Of a DNA stretch of 64,000 bases, positions 10,677 through 20,472 are shown one piece after another. How positions within the stretch are numbered: the first letter of the stretch is position 1; every line of letters begins with the position of its first letter. The stretch is taken from NCBI RefSeq assembly GCF_003144535.1, contig NZ_PHFJ01000003.1, forward strand, positions 62,001 through 126,000. The letters run 5' to 3'. This DNA is from Proteus penneri (GTDB taxonomy: Bacteria; Pseudomonadota; Gammaproteobacteria; Enterobacterales; Enterobacteriaceae). The notes beneath the pieces are model-generated. The model was not told the DNA's origin. It saw nothing but the letters and a program-made list of their open reading frames with translations, and made no database searches. The position numbers were made by a program, and so were the translations under genes.

Positions 10677-11546
10677 TTAATCTAGCTGTGTTGCGCAGAA
10701 TCGGTGTGTTGGATGCACCATTTGATCTTGAGCTGCAACGAGTTGTAGTTCGTATTCATTCATCTCTTTTGTTTTTAGCATCACTTCATAAACTGCTGAG
10801 GCAACGTGCTCTAATGCGGTTTGTAATTCAATACCTTTGAGTAAATCCACCAGCATTAAACCACTAGTTAAATCACCGACACCTACTGGTTGACGCTCAC
10901 CAAAATCAACTAATGGGCGACTAACATGCCAACTATGTTCTGCGGTTACTAACAGCATTTCAAAACGATCATGACGATATCCAGCACGTGATAAGTGTTT
11001 TACTAATACAATTTTAGGGCCTTGTTTACACAATTCACGAGCAGCATTTAGGCATTCATCAACGTTGTGAAGTGCTTTACCACCACTTAATGTTTCAAGC
11101 TCTAATAAATTAGGTGCAATGATATCGCTAATAGGTAATGCATCTTCACACAGCACGCCTGAAACAGCAGGAGGAACAATACAGCCTTTCTCAGGATGCC
11201 CCATCACGGGATCACAGAAATACCATGCGTTAGGATTGGCTTGTTTTACTTTTTTAACGATATCAACAATGCGCAAACCTTGTTCGGCCGATCCCAGATA
11301 ACCACTTAGTACAGCATCACATTGTGAGAGCTTGCCGATTGCGGCAATACCATCAACGATCTCAGTAATGTGTTCTGCTGACATAACACAACCAGTCCAT
11401 TTTTCTGGATATTGAGTGTGATTTGAAAATTGCACTGTGTTTAAAGGCCAAACGTTTACACCCATGCGACGCATTGGAAACTCAGAAGCACTGTTACCCG
11501 CGTGACCGAAAACAACATGAGACTGAATAGAGAGTATATTTTTCAT
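10677..11546 (-). CDS. pdxY: pyridoxal kinase, PdxY
   Basis: 289 residues, ribokinase-like fold. The N-terminus ([20 protein letters not shown]) and the C-terminal [12 protein letters not shown] motif, which holds the catalytic Asp and the anion hole, are characteristic. It phosphorylates pyridoxal in the vitamin B6 salvage pathway. It lies downstream of tyrS and pdxH on the same strand, as in E. coli; pdxH supplies the oxidase of the same pathway. A terminator between tyrS and pdxY (11631-11661) suggests pdxY is at least partly transcribed separately. Confidence 0.94.
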   Translation of the reverse strand: MKNILSIQSHVVFGHAGNSASEFPMRRMGVNVWPLNTVQFSNHTQYPEKWTGCVMSAEHITEIVDGIAAIGKLSQCDAVLSGYLGSAEQGLRIVDIVKKVKQANPNAWYFCDPVMGHPEKGCIVPPAVSGVLCEDALPISDIIAPNLLELETLSGGKALHNVDECLNAARELCKQGPKIVLVKHLSRAGYRHDRFEMLLVTAEHSWHVSRPLVDFGERQPVGVGDLTSGLMLVDLLKGIELQTALEHVASAVYEVMLKTKEMNEYELQLVAAQDQMVHPTHRFCATQLD

Positions 11547-11630
11547 GACATAAACCGATTATTGTGAATACACACAACACCCAAGCTTTATTATCATAGG
11601 CGAGGTATATACATTTATTTATTGTTATTA

Positions 11631-11661
11631 AGAAAAAGGGCAACTCACCGGCTGCCCTTTA
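11631..11661 (-). terminator. tyrS terminator
   Basis: On the minus strand AAAGGGCA pairs with TGCCCTTT and runs into TTCTT. It sits 9 bases past the tyrS stop. Confidence 0.85.
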
Positions 11662-11669
11662 CTTGTCAA

Positions 11670-12944
11670 TTATTTCCAGATAACAAGGCAGTAGTGTTTT
11701 TTACCGCGACGTAAAATAGAATAATGACCAAATAAGAAATCTTTTTCTTCAAAGATGTATTCAGGATTGTCTTGTTTTTCGCCATTAATTGAAACTGCGT
11801 TAGAGCCAATCATTGTACGAGCCTGACCGCGAGAAGGAACTAATTCTGCGTTAACCAGCGCTTGTTGCAAATCACTGCCTTTTTCTAACTCAATTGTTGG
11901 CATACCATCTTGTGCTAATTGTTCAAGATCAGCTTGTGTTAAGTCTGCAATTGCACCAGAGAATAAGCTTTCTGTAATACGTTTAGCGGCGATTAAACCG
12001 TCTTCACCATGAACTAAACCTGTAACAAGTTCTGCTAATACACGTTGAGCACGAGGCGCTTGACCACTATTTTTATCTTCTTCTTCAAGTGCATTAATTT
12101 CTTCAATGCTCATAAAGGTAAAGAATTTTAAGAAGCGATAAACATCAGCATCTGCTGTATTGATCCAGAACTGATAGAATTTGTATGGGCTTGTTTTCTT
12201 AGGATCTAACCAAACCGCACCGCCTTCTGTCTTACCGAATTTAGTTCCGTCAGATTTAGTAATTAATGGTACAGTCATACCAAATACTTGTTTCTGATTG
12301 AAACGACGGGTTAAATCGATACCTGAAGTGATATTACCCCACTGATCAGAGCCACCGATTTGTAATTCAACACCTAAATGCGTATTTAATGACGCGAAGT
12401 CATAAGCTTGTAATAGGTTATAGGCGAATTCAGTAAAAGAGATACCCACATCGTCACGGTTTAAACGCTGTTTAACCGCTTCTTTGTTGATCATTTGGTT
12501 CACAGAGAAGTGTTTACCGATATCACGCAGGAATGTCAGCACATCCATTTGACCAAACCAGTCATAGTTGTTTGCTAATTCCGCACTGTTTTCACCACTG
12601 TCGAAATCTAAGAAAGGTGACACTTGTTTACGAATTTTTTCTACCCATTCGTGAACAGTATCTTGGGTATTCAGTTTGCGCTCGGTGGCTTTAAAACTAG
12701 GATCACCAATCAGACCCGTTGCACCACCCACCAACGCCACAGGCTTATGCCCGGCTAGTTGGAATCGTTTTAAACACAGCAAAGGAACCAAATGCCCCAA
12801 ATGCAGGCTATCAGCGGTAGGATCGAAGCCACAATAGAGAGCGATAGGACCTTGCTCCAAACGCTCGACTAAAGCTGCCTCATCCGTAACCTGAGCAATT
12901 AGCCCACGCTCCTGCAATTGTGTGATTAGGTTCTTGCTAGACAT
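11670..12944 (-). CDS. tyrS: tyrosyl-tRNA synthetase, TyrS
   Basis: 424 residues from the chosen ATG at 12944 ([10 protein letters not shown]), the same length as E. coli TyrS. The GGAG site 6 bases upstream supports it; an upstream in-frame ATG at 12956 lies inside that ribosome site. Class I catalytic domain with the HIGH-type HLGH at 48-51 and the KMSKS-type KFGKT in [11 protein letters not shown] near 235. A C-terminal S4 RNA-binding domain covers about 355-424. It charges tRNA-Tyr in the cytoplasm. Confidence 0.97.
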   Translation of the reverse strand: MSSKNLITQLQERGLIAQVTDEAALVERLEQGPIALYCGFDPTADSLHLGHLVPLLCLKRFQLAGHKPVALVGGATGLIGDPSFKATERKLNTQDTVHEWVEKIRKQVSPFLDFDSGENSAELANNYDWFGQMDVLTFLRDIGKHFSVNQMINKEAVKQRLNRDDVGISFTEFAYNLLQAYDFASLNTHLGVELQIGGSDQWGNITSGIDLTRRFNQKQVFGMTVPLITKSDGTKFGKTEGGAVWLDPKKTSPYKFYQFWINTADADVYRFLKFFTFMSIEEINALEEEDKNSGQAPRAQRVLAELVTGLVHGEDGLIAAKRITESLFSGAIADLTQADLEQLAQDGMPTIELEKGSDLQQALVNAELVPSRGQARTMIGSNAVSINGEKQDNPEYIFEEKDFLFGHYSILRRGKKHYCLVIWK

Positions 12945-13076
12945 CAATGACTCCATCGGTTTATTGTTTTTTGTCTATTTAAAATATAAGTGAAACACGA
13001 GTGGTATAGCATAAAGCGCCACTACATTAAGTACCAGTAGAAAAAGACTTTTTGAGGCAAATTTATTAACACTCTA

Positions 13077-13730
13077 TTAAGGTGCTAATCGCTCAATGTC
13101 CCATCCTTGTGGTGATTTCTGATAGATAAAGCGATCGTGTAGCCGATTTTCTCTTCCTTGCCAAAATTCAACAGAATCAAATGTCACACGATATCCCCCC
13201 CAGAAACTCGGTAATGGCACTTCCCCATTTTGAAATTTCTGCTTTAATTCTAGAAACTTACTTTCTAACACGCCTCTTGCGGAAATGCGAGAAGACTGTC
13301 GAGAAGCCCACGCTGCAATTTGACTATCTTTAGGGCGACTATGGAAATATTTAATAACTTCAATAGGAGACAGTTTTTCGGCTTTCCCTAAAAAACAAAC
13401 TTGTCTTTCTAATGGATACCAAGGGAATAATAAACTAACGCGTTGATTGTGCTCTAAATGGCTCGCTTTGCGACTGCCCAAGTTGGTGTAAAAAACTAAG
13501 CCATGTTCGTCAAAGTGCTTTAATAACACGATACGCTGGTAAGGTTGTCCATTTTCATCAACAGTTGCAACACACATAGCCGTAGGATCGCTTAAACGCG
13601 CTTCACAAGCTTGTTTTAGCCATTTCTCAAACAATACCAATGGCTGTTCAGTTAACTCATGACGTCGTAATCCACCTTTCATATATTCACGGCGTAAATC
13701 AGCAACATCAATAAAATCAAGATCTGTCAT
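13077..13730 (-). CDS. pdxH: pyridoxine/pyridoxamine 5'-phosphate oxidase, PdxH
   Basis: 217 residues. FMN-binding split-barrel fold with the substrate/FMN-contacting segments [18 protein letters not shown] and [10 protein letters not shown], and the C-terminal [11 protein letters not shown] signature followed by the family end LAP. It makes pyridoxal 5'-phosphate, the active B6 cofactor. It lies between anmK and tyrS on the same strand, the E. coli arrangement. Confidence 0.96.
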   Translation of the reverse strand: MTDLDFIDVADLRREYMKGGLRRHELTEQPLVLFEKWLKQACEARLSDPTAMCVATVDENGQPYQRIVLLKHFDEHGLVFYTNLGSRKASHLEHNQRVSLLFPWYPLERQVCFLGKAEKLSPIEVIKYFHSRPKDSQIAAWASRQSSRISARGVLESKFLELKQKFQNGEVPLPSFWGGYRVTFDSVEFWQGRENRLHDRFIYQKSPQGWDIERLAP

Positions 13731-13773
13731 TTTTCACTCTCTCTTTTGAGAAACTGCATTCAGCATATCACGC

Positions 13774-14886
13774 TTAACGAGGATTTGTAGGGTAAATCAC
13801 CCCTAAAACAGTTTCTCTCGATGCCCCTGTTACAGAAGGTAAATTCCCTGATTCATTTGCAATAGTGCGCGCGGCTAACCAAGCAAATGCCAGTGCCTCC
13901 ATATCATCACCACTTAAACCATATTTATCCGTTGTTGCGACTTCTGTACCGGGTAATAGTGAAGCTAATCGATGCATAATTTGCCCATTTCGCGCCCCAC
14001 CACCACAAACGAGTAAACGTTCACATCCACCATTTAATTGTATCTGTTGCGCAATACTTATCGCGGTTAATTCAACTAGCGTTGCTTGTACATCTTCAGG
14101 AAAAACATTAGGTACTCTTGCTAAATGGTAATTTAACCATTGTGTATTGAAATATTCTCGCCCTGTACTTTTAGGTGCTGAACGCGAAAAATAAGGATCC
14201 GAAAGCATATCTTTCAATAAAGTTGGGTTTACAGTACCAGTCGCAGCCCATTTGCCATTATCATCATAGGGTGTTTGGTTATGGATCCAATTCCAGCTAT
14301 CTAATAGCATATTTCCTGGTCCTGTATCGTAGCCTTTAACGGCAATACCGGGTAATAACAATGAGATATTGGCGATGCCACCAATGTTTAAAATAATACG
14401 TTTTTCAACAGGATGTCCTAATACGGCAAGATGAAAAGCAGGCACTAAAGGCGCCCCTTGTCCACCGTAAGCAATATCTCTGCGGCGAAAATCACCGACC
14501 GTCGTAATTCCTGTTAGTGTAGCAACACGGTTGTTGTCACCAATTTGCATAGTAAATGGCATATCACTTTCTGGCTCATGCCAAACAGTTTGTCCATGAC
14601 ACCCTATTGCCGTAATATCACTCGCGCTAAGTTTTGCTTTTGAGAGTAATTCTATGATTGCTTGCGCATAAAGTTCACCTAATTGAGCATCTAATAGACC
14701 GATTTCATGCAAGGTAGTCGGTTGCCCTTGGCAAACAGCTAAAATTCGTTGGCGTAGATTCTGAGGATAAGGCAGAAAGTGATTTTCTTGTTGTGCAACG
14801 AACTTATTATTGATTGCAGCTAATACAACATCAACACCATCTAAGCTTGTGCCAGACATCACACCAATGTACCGCCCTGCTATCAT
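13774..14886 (-). CDS. anmK: anhydro-N-acetylmuramic acid kinase, AnmK
   Basis: 370 residues from the ATG at 14886 ([10 protein letters not shown]), preceded by AAGGA. An upstream ATG at 14916 would add ten residues with no match to the family. Sugar-kinase (ASKHA-like) fold: phosphate loop [12 protein letters not shown] near 8-19, the [19 protein letters not shown] segment and the C-terminal [11 protein letters not shown]. It cleaves and phosphorylates 1,6-anhydro-MurNAc to give MurNAc-6-phosphate in peptidoglycan recycling. It is divergent from slyB. Confidence 0.95.
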   Translation of the reverse strand: MIAGRYIGVMSGTSLDGVDVVLAAINNKFVAQQENHFLPYPQNLRQRILAVCQGQPTTLHEIGLLDAQLGELYAQAIIELLSKAKLSASDITAIGCHGQTVWHEPESDMPFTMQIGDNNRVATLTGITTVGDFRRRDIAYGGQGAPLVPAFHLAVLGHPVEKRIILNIGGIANISLLLPGIAVKGYDTGPGNMLLDSWNWIHNQTPYDDNGKWAATGTVNPTLLKDMLSDPYFSRSAPKSTGREYFNTQWLNYHLARVPNVFPEDVQATLVELTAISIAQQIQLNGGCERLLVCGGGARNGQIMHRLASLLPGTEVATTDKYGLSGDDMEALAFAWLAARTIANESGNLPSVTGASRETVLGVIYPTNPR

Positions 14887-14981
14887 GTTCTTTTCCTTAT
14901 AATCAAGATGATGCAAATTTTTAACATATAATGTTATATTCTCTTTTTTTCAGAAATCTCTTCTGTTTTTACTATCGGCTT

Positions 14982-14995
14982 TTACTATATAGTAA
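14982..14995. promoter_or_regulatory. 14-bp perfect palindrome in the anmK/slyB gap
   Basis: TTACTATATAGTAA. It lies 96 bases before the anmK start and about 115 before slyB. It could be an operator for either gene. It differs from the SlyA consensus (TTAGCAAGCTAA) but shares its TTA...TAA ends. Confidence 0.3.
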
Positions 14996-15065
14996 GCTAT
15001 ATATTATTAAAATCAGTCTCGACATACGCAAAAAACAAGCTATAACTGATAATAGACAACATTGG

Positions 15066-15071
15066 TATAAT
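15066..15071 (+). promoter_or_regulatory. slyB -10 element
   Basis: A perfect TATAAT preceded by TG one base upstream of GTATAAT (a TTGGTATAAT context), about 38 bases before the slyB start. No clear -35 is visible, which suits an activated promoter. slyB is PhoP-regulated in E. coli and Salmonella, but I could not find a good PhoP direct repeat here. Confidence 0.5.
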
Positions 15072-15108
15072 CTGAGCAATTTACCTCAGGTTTTCTTTAG
15101 GAGTGACT

Positions 15109-15576
15109 ATGTTTAAGCATTTACTTATTGGCCTTTTCACAATGACTGTACTTACTGGTTGTGTGAATACTAGTTCACTATCAGGTGACACTTATACTGC
15201 AAGTCAAGCCAAACAAGCTCAAAATATTACTTATGGTACAGTGGTTTCTGTACGTTCAGTCAATATTCAAGCGGGTAGCGATGAAAATATTTTAGGCGCT
15301 ATCGGTGGTGCCGTTCTCGGCGGTATGTTAGGTAACACTGTTGGCGGAGGAACAGGTCGTAACCTTGCAACAGCCGCTGGTGCAATTGCAGGTGGTATGG
15401 CAGGACAACAAGCACAAGGTGCTTTAAATACGACTAAGGGTGTTCAAATTGAAGTTCGTTTAGATAGTGGTAGAACTGTCGCTATCGTTCAAAAAGCAGA
15501 TAATACTGTGTATAGTAAAGGTCAACGTGTTGCAGTTATCGGTAATGGAAATAACTTAACTGTTTCTCCTCGCTAA
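15109..15576 (+). CDS. slyB: outer-membrane lipoprotein SlyB
   Basis: 155 residues from ATG 15109, 5 bases after AGGAG; a GTG at 15103 overlaps the ribosome site. Lipoprotein signal with lipobox LTGC and lipidated Cys18, then the Gly-rich glycine-zipper segment (about 65-105) and a small C-terminal beta domain. It is a 17-kDa-antigen-like family member that helps stabilise the outer membrane under stress and is normally part of the PhoPQ regulon. It is adjacent to slyA, as in E. coli. Confidence 0.95.
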   Translation: MFKHLLIGLFTMTVLTGCVNTSSLSGDTYTASQAKQAQNITYGTVVSVRSVNIQAGSDENILGAIGGAVLGGMLGNTVGGGTGRNLATAAGAIAGGMAGQQAQGALNTTKGVQIEVRLDSGRTVAIVQKADNTVYSKGQRVAVIGNGNNLTVSPR

Positions 15577-15587
15577 TTAGCAACAAA

Positions 15588-15620
15588 AAACAGGCAACAT
15601 TAAAGTTGCCTGTTTTATTT
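15588..15620 (+). terminator. slyB terminator
   Basis: AACAGGCAAC pairs with GTTGCCTGTT, followed by TTATTTTAT. Confidence 0.9.
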
Positions 15621-15879
15621 TATGACCCAATAATAATTAATCTAAAGAGAGAGCAAAATATATAATCTAGTTATTACAATTATGAATATATAATGATTTT
15701 TTTATATACTCGTCAATTTTCAGTGTTATTGATATCGTTTACTCGCACCAATTGCATATTTTATATGTCCCTAGTGACTCATTCACTTGTGTTCTAGCTG
15801 AACATTGGATTATTGAGAGTATTGTTATCATCATATAATTAATATTATTTAATTAGAATATATATTAAATTTGAAATTA
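15621..15879. other. AT-rich spacer between the slyB terminator and slyA
   Basis: Convergent 3' ends with no reading frame or strong secondary structure that I can support. Confidence 0.5.
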
Positions 15880-16308
15880 TTAGTCATTTAACCTATTTAT
15901 ATTTTTTTCTAGTTTTTGGATTGTACTTATTAGTCTTTCTATTTCCTCTAGTTGAATACCACCTAATATTTCTCGTCTCGTTTTTTCTATAACAGCATAA
16001 ACCTCATTAATAAAAGGTTCAGATTCTTTTGTTAATTTTATACGTTTTGCTCTACGATCATTTGCACATGTATGGCGACATATCAGTTTTTTCTCTTCCA
16101 GTTGATCTAAGGTTCTCACTAAAGACGGCTGTTCGATTCCTATCGCTTTTGCCAATTGGATTTGTGACTGCTCTGGAGGTAATTGGCTGATATTATACAA
16201 AGTAATCCAATGGGTTTGAGTTAATTTTAATGGTTTGAGACGATGATCAATTAAAGCACGCCATAATCGAACTAAACGCGCTAAATCAGCTCCTAATGTT
16301 GATTCCAC
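15880..16308 (-). CDS. slyA: MarR-family transcriptional regulator SlyA
   Basis: 142 residues. Winged helix-turn-helix of the MarR family, with the recognition region [20 protein letters not shown] almost identical to E. coli SlyA and the wing [13 protein letters not shown]. It relieves H-NS silencing of horizontally acquired and virulence genes and responds to small aromatic ligands. It is convergent with slyB. The gap of about 450 AT-rich bases upstream is a plausible autoregulatory and H-NS-bound control region. Confidence 0.95.
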   Translation of the reverse strand: MESTLGADLARLVRLWRALIDHRLKPLKLTQTHWITLYNISQLPPEQSQIQLAKAIGIEQPSLVRTLDQLEEKKLICRHTCANDRRAKRIKLTKESEPFINEVYAVIEKTRREILGGIQLEEIERLISTIQKLEKNINRLND

Positions 16309-16758
16309 TTATCTCTCCTTAATTAGCATTTTCAGTCAACTTATTACAAAGTTTAGATATTCATTTTTAATACGATATTTACCTATTCTTTTTAATTAAA
16401 ACATTACCTTTAATAACTAATATAGTTATAATCCCATTTATTAGATAAGTAATTATTTTCCAGACATAATTAAACCATTTCTTTCTAGCCATGAAAGTTC
16501 ATAAAGAATAACCTTGTTATAAAAACTAATCTATATTTTTTTACATAATAATAATTATTATTTTACAGACAATAGCAGAAGCAAAAAAAACACATTTACA
16601 ATCAATCAATTAAAAACAATACAGCATGGTAACAATTTAAAATATCAACCTTAGATTAATAAAGAAAAAATAATAAACATCATAACTACAATAAATAACA
16701 ATAATGAATTAAAAAGATAGTTAATTATTATTTTAATATTAAAAAATAAATAGAATAT
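16309..16758. other. very AT-rich spacer upstream of slyA
   Basis: 450 bases with almost no G+C and stops in all frames. It holds a 16-bp A/T-only palindrome at 16547-16562 that may be chance. Likely contains the slyA promoter; the base composition is typical of H-NS-bound DNA. Confidence 0.5.
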
Positions 16759-16998
16759 TTAAAATAAATTGAGTTGTTTATTTTCTTTTTCAATTGTAGA
16801 ACCCAATTTCTTTAATGATCTTAAATAACGTTGCTGACAAAGCCGTAATATATTTCTTTTCTCTTGTTGATTCATTGTTGACCAATTAAACCGCTCTTGA
16901 CGGCTGCGATAGCAGCCAACACAATATCCTTGCATATTCATTTCACAACGCCCAATACAAGGACTAGGAATATCAAAAAATTCTAATTGTTCCTGCAT
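16759..16998 (-). CDS. ydhL: DUF1289 family protein YdhL
   Basis: 79 residues. The conserved four-cysteine pattern C-x-x-x-C ... GYCVGCYRSRQER lies at about 14-33, typical of DUF1289 proteins, which may bind iron or zinc. The function is unknown. It corresponds to E. coli YdhL and stands next to gloA, consistent with the E. coli ydhL-nemRA-gloA-rnt region; nemR and nemA are absent here. Confidence 0.85.
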   Translation of the reverse strand: MQEQLEFFDIPSPCIGRCEMNMQGYCVGCYRSRQERFNWSTMNQQEKRNILRLCQQRYLRSLKKLGSTIEKENKQLNLF

Positions 16999-17182
16999 TT
17001 GATTTTCCCTCCCTATTGTTTGTTACAATAGAGTATAGTTAATAGAGATATTATCTGCACAACATGATTTATTGAACTGTTAAAAGCGTAGTAAAATTGA
17101 ACTTTAGGGCTTTAACGCGTTATAGTACCCCGCCATCAGTTTATCTGTAGGGTTTAATCATTAAAAAACACAAGAGGTTTAT

Positions 17183-17590
17183 ATGCGAGTACTTCATACC
17201 ATGATCCGTGTGGGCGACTTACAACGTTCTATCGACTTTTATACCAAGGTTTTAGGTATGCAACTTCTACGCACTAGCGAGAATGAGGAATATAAATACT
17301 CGTTAGCTTTTGTTGGTTATGGTGATGAAAGCACTGGTGCAGTTATCGAATTAACCTATAACTGGGGTGTAAATAGCTACGAAATGGGAACTGCTTTTGG
17401 GCATGTAGCATTAGGTGTTGATGATGTTGCCGCGACCTGTGAAGCCATTCGCCAAGCTGGCGGTAATGTTACCCGTGATGCTGGCCCAGTAAAAGGTGGC
17501 TCAACAATTATTGCTTTTGTTGAAGATCCTGATGGATATAAAATCGAGCTCATCGAAAATAAAAGTGCAAGTCACGCTCTAGGTAACTAA
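17183..17590 (+). CDS. gloA: glyoxalase I (lactoylglutathione lyase), GloA
   Basis: 135 residues, the E. coli length. Vicinal-oxygen-chelate fold with the metal ligands visible as His5 (MRVLHTM), Glu near 56 (VIELTYNWG), His near 74 (FGHVALGV) and Glu near 122 (KIELIEN). It converts the hemithioacetal of methylglyoxal and glutathione to S-lactoylglutathione. It lies directly upstream of rnt, with a hairpin between them. Confidence 0.97.
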   Translation: MRVLHTMIRVGDLQRSIDFYTKVLGMQLLRTSENEEYKYSLAFVGYGDESTGAVIELTYNWGVNSYEMGTAFGHVALGVDDVAATCEAIRQAGGNVTRDAGPVKGGSTIIAFVEDPDGYKIELIENKSASHALGN

Positions 17591-17602
17591 TTTTTATAAA
17601 AA

Positions 17603-17631
17603 CCAGAAAGATACATATGTTATCTTTCTGG
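17603..17631. terminator. hairpin between gloA and rnt
   Basis: CCAGAAAGATA pairs perfectly with TATCTTTCTGG. The U-rich tail (TTTTTAT) is on the minus-strand side; on the plus strand it is followed by CCTTACTG. It may be an mRNA-stabilising or weak terminating hairpin. Confidence 0.5.
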
Positions 17632-17685
17632 CCTTACTGATTATCAATTTCCGATATTTTATTTTTATCGGATAAGTACAACTTA

Positions 17686-18324
17686 ATGCCTGATATAAAT
17701 AATCCCAATAAGCTTTGTAACCGTTTTCGGGGTTACTACCCTGTAGTTATTGATGTTGAAACAGGTGGATTTAATGCGAAAACAGACGGTTTACTTGAAA
17801 TCGCCGCTATTACATTAAAAATGGATGAACAAGGTTGGCTAAAACCTGATAACACATTACATTTTCATGTTGAACCTTTTGAAGGGGCTAACTTAGAACC
17901 TGCTGCCTTAGAATTTACAGGCATTGATCCAACAAATCCACTTCGTGGCGCAGTCAGTGAATATGAAGCTTTGCATGCTATTTTTAAAATGGTACGTAAA
18001 GGAATGAAGGATGCAGATTGTAATCGCGCCATTATTGTGGCTCATAATGCAAATTTTGATCACAGCTTTGTCATGGCTGCGGCTGAACGTGCTGGATTAA
18101 AACGTAATCCTTTTCACCCTTTTGCCACCTTTGATACTGCGGCTTTAAGTGGGTTGGTATTAGGACAGACAATTTTAGCTAAAGCCTGCATCACCGCTGG
18201 CATTCCTTTTGATAGCAAATTAGCGCATGGTGCATTATATGATACTAATCGCACATCATTACTTTTTTGTGAATTAGTTAACCGCTGGAAAAAACTGGGT
18301 GGATGGCCATTACCTACACCTTGA
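17686..18324 (+). CDS. rnt: ribonuclease T, Rnt
   Basis: 212 residues. DEDDh exonuclease: ExoI motif VIDVETGGF near 23-31, ExoII in HNANFDHSF near 122-130, and the ExoIII His/Asp pair in [12 protein letters not shown]. It trims 3' ends of tRNA (CCA turnover), 5S and 23S rRNA and other stable RNAs. The start at 17686 follows GATAAGTACAACTTA, a poor ribosome site, but the N-terminus matches the family. Confidence 0.96.
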   Translation: MPDINNPNKLCNRFRGYYPVVIDVETGGFNAKTDGLLEIAAITLKMDEQGWLKPDNTLHFHVEPFEGANLEPAALEFTGIDPTNPLRGAVSEYEALHAIFKMVRKGMKDADCNRAIIVAHNANFDHSFVMAAAERAGLKRNPFHPFATFDTAALSGLVLGQTILAKACITAGIPFDSKLAHGALYDTNRTSLLFCELVNRWKKLGGWPLPTP

Positions 18325-18359
18325 AGCCATAATTTCGCTGATACATGTATGAATAATAG

Positions 18360-18394
18360 AAAAAGCCAGTTTATTAATGAACTGGCTTTTTCTT
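18360..18394. terminator. bidirectional terminator rnt / grxD
   Basis: AAAAAGCCAGTT pairs with AACTGGCTTTTT between convergent genes. Confidence 0.9.
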
Positions 18395-18445
18395 GAAGAA
18401 CTCATTATTTTTATGCGTTTCAATAGCGAAACGATAAAAATTTAA

Positions 18446-18787
18446 TTACTGTGCTTCTTCTTCACCACGATATTTATCAGCAGTCTCTTTTAATAACTTC
18501 TGTAATTCACCGCGCTGATACATTTCTAAAATAATATCACATCCACCGACTAATTCACCATCTACCCATAATTGTGGGAAGGTTGGCCAATGCGCATATT
18601 TTGGTAATTCTGCACGAATATCTGGGTTTTGCAGGATATCAACATACGCAAAACGCTCACCACAAGCAGAGATAGCTTGAACTGCCTGAGCAGAAAAACC
18701 ACAACTTGGTAATTTTGGTGAACCTTTCATGTATAAAATAATTGGGTTTTCGTTGATCTGGCGTTCAATTTTTTCAATAGTCGTCAT
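18446..18787 (-). CDS. grxD: monothiol glutaredoxin Grx4, GrxD
   Basis: 113 residues. The monothiol active site CGFS begins at Cys29 after KGSPKLPS, followed by the glutathione-binding WPTFPQLWVDGELVGGCD segment. Grx4 binds a [2Fe-2S] cluster with glutathione and with BolA-type partners and delivers clusters. It is linked functionally to the suf genes further along. Confidence 0.97.
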   Translation of the reverse strand: MTTIEKIERQINENPIILYMKGSPKLPSCGFSAQAVQAISACGERFAYVDILQNPDIRAELPKYAHWPTFPQLWVDGELVGGCDIILEMYQRGELQKLLKETADKYRGEEEAQ

Positions 18788-19075
18788 TTATTAAGTCCTT
18801 ACAGCCTTTTATATTCGATATGCTTTATAGGGGAAAACATGAAAGAAGAATACCACTTTATATTAGAAACCTCTATATAAGTTTAGTTATGCTTTAAAAT
18901 CAATAAATTACAGATAAATTTCCATATAATCTACGAAAAAAACACGATAATACATGACAATGTAAGGACAAATAAAACAAGGTTAATGTCAATTTAGCCA
19001 CTAGTCGCGTCGCAGATAAAGAGCACTTAGATAAGTGTATTAATGCCTAATATCACTTCCTAGAAGGAATAAATA

Positions 19076-19609
19076 TTATTTATCACGTAAATAAGTAGTT
19101 TGAACTAGATTTTCTAGTAATATCTCATTTTTAATCACCTTGAAATTTAATGGCTGTTTTAGTTCGCCAAACAAAGGTGTTCCACCCCCAAGTAAGATCG
19201 GAAAGCGGGTGATAATCATTTGATCTATTAAGTCTTCATTTAGAAAGTTTTGCACTGTCACACCGCCATCAATATAAAGTTCATTAAACCCCTTGGCATT
19301 CAATTCAGTAATAATGTTTTGTAATTCACCTTTGACTAAAAATACTTTCCCGCTATAACCATTTGGAACAGTTGTCATAGTATTACTCAGCACGAATACG
19401 GGCTTTGTATAAGGCCAATCACAATTAAAACTGAGTATCGTGTCTAAAGTATTACGCCCCATAACTAACGCATCAATTTTCTCCATTAAAGCGATAAAAC
19501 CAGTATCAATATTATTTGGATTTGGTATCGAATATAACCAATCGAGCTTACCTTGCCTGTCTGCAATATAACCATCTAAGCTCGTTGCAATAAATACAAT
19601 ATTTGCCAT
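19076..19609 (-). CDS. dihydrofolate-reductase-family protein (RibD C-terminal-like)
   Basis: 177 residues from the chosen ATG at 19609 (MANIVFIATSLDGYIAD). An in-frame ATG at 19648 adds 13 residues unlike the family. The fold signature ATSLDGYIA, the MGRNTLDT segment and the IDGGVTVQNF motif fit the RibD_C/DHFR-like reductases such as YyaP and YwjB. They bind NADPH, but their substrates are mostly unknown. It is divergent from a TetR regulator across a clear palindrome, so TetR probably controls it. There is no E. coli counterpart at this position: an accessory gene. Confidence 0.8.
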   Translation of the reverse strand: MANIVFIATSLDGYIADRQGKLDWLYSIPNPNNIDTGFIALMEKIDALVMGRNTLDTILSFNCDWPYTKPVFVLSNTMTTVPNGYSGKVFLVKGELQNIITELNAKGFNELYIDGGVTVQNFLNEDLIDQMIITRFPILLGGGTPLFGELKQPLNFKVIKNEILLENLVQTTYLRDK

Positions 19610-19663
19610 ACATATCTCATCAAATTCTTTGTAATTGAATAAATTCAAACTATTACTTACAAT

Positions 19664-19682
19664 AATTCTACACCGTAGAATT
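19664..19682. promoter_or_regulatory. likely TetR-family operator
   Basis: Perfect 8-bp arms AATTCTAC / GTAGAATT around ACC, in the 100-bp gap between the divergent DHFR-like and tetR-like genes and 27 bases before the regulator's ATG. Size and position are typical for a TetR-type dimer controlling both directions. Confidence 0.65.
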
Positions 19683-19708
19683 TATATTGAGCTTATTGGA
19701 GTTATTAG

Positions 19709-20284
19709 ATGAATGTCAATGAAAAAAAACAAGGAAGACCCACAAGAGCACATTCACAGTTAAGCGCTGATGCTATTTTAAACAAAGTCAAGATTTTGAT
19801 GGAAAACGACGGAAAAGTACCTAGTATTCGATCTTTAGCAACACAATTAAATGTAGATCCCATGGCAATCTACCACTACTTCAAAAATAAAGATTCACTA
19901 TTAGAGACACTCGCTACGTCACTTACAGAGGAGATCTATATTCCTCAAGAGTATTCTGACTGGAAAGAGGAATTAAAAAATTTATGTGTCAGTTATGTAG
20001 AAATGTTATGTAAATACAAAGGATTAATGAATATTATACTGACTATGTCGTTGCAAGGCCCTGCTCAAATATTCGCCAAACGATTTAAAATTATCACCGC
20101 TCCTTTAGCTCTTCCTAAAAAAATTGAAGAAGATAGCCTAAATTTAATCGCTGATTATTTGCACGGTTTCTCTATTTCAATCAATTGTAACCATGATAAA
20201 AGTATTATTAAAAATGAAATGATGTATGGCCCATTAAAGCTAATTTGCCATTCATTAGGATCTTTGACATCCTCCCCGCCTTAA
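19709..20284 (+). CDS. TetR/AcrR-family transcriptional regulator (C-terminus altered by scar)
   Basis: 191 residues. The N-terminal TetR helix-turn-helix spans about 18-65 (IRSLATQLNVDPMAIYHYFKNKD), followed by a TetR_C-type helical ligand-binding domain. The last residues, SSPP, are encoded by a GACATCCTCCCCGCC sequence that looks like an IS200/IS605-type element end, so the natural C-terminus was probably replaced near residue 186. Most of the fold is intact and it may still work. It likely represses the divergent DHFR-like gene and itself. Confidence 0.8.
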   Translation: MNVNEKKQGRPTRAHSQLSADAILNKVKILMENDGKVPSIRSLATQLNVDPMAIYHYFKNKDSLLETLATSLTEEIYIPQEYSDWKEELKNLCVSYVEMLCKYKGLMNIILTMSLQGPAQIFAKRFKIITAPLALPKKIEEDSLNLIADYLHGFSISINCNHDKSIIKNEMMYGPLKLICHSLGSLTSSPP

Positions 20285-20316
20285 AGTGAAGGACAGGGGT
20301 TTTACGGCGCACCTGA
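20264..20316 (-). mobile_element. IS200/IS605-type right-end scar
   Basis: On the minus strand the sequence reads GTAAAACCCC, an imperfect hairpin region, then GGCGGGGAGGATGTCAA. This is the pattern of right ends of IS605/IS1341-like (tnpB) elements, with the hairpin now decayed. No transposase is left; the element would have extended to higher coordinates. Recognition is from memory of the motif. Confidence 0.5.
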
Positions 20317-20472
20317 TAAAATAGATTAATACAGTAAATTTATTCCTTAAGCCATATAACTCTTCTGTTCTGTCGAATAACACTTCCATCAAAATGAGAT
20401 ATTATTTCTAATAGGGATCTGCCATTATCATGGTTTAGCCAACACACTTACTGAAACTTATGAGTATTTAGT

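Noticed and set aside
14931..15116. 61-codon plus-strand frame before slyB
   Set aside because: Covers the slyB promoter and ribosome site; its product is a chance translation of AT-rich control DNA.
16547..16562. 16-bp A/T-only palindrome upstream of slyA
   Set aside because: Made only of A and T in a very AT-rich spacer, so chance is sufficient; no regulator motif.
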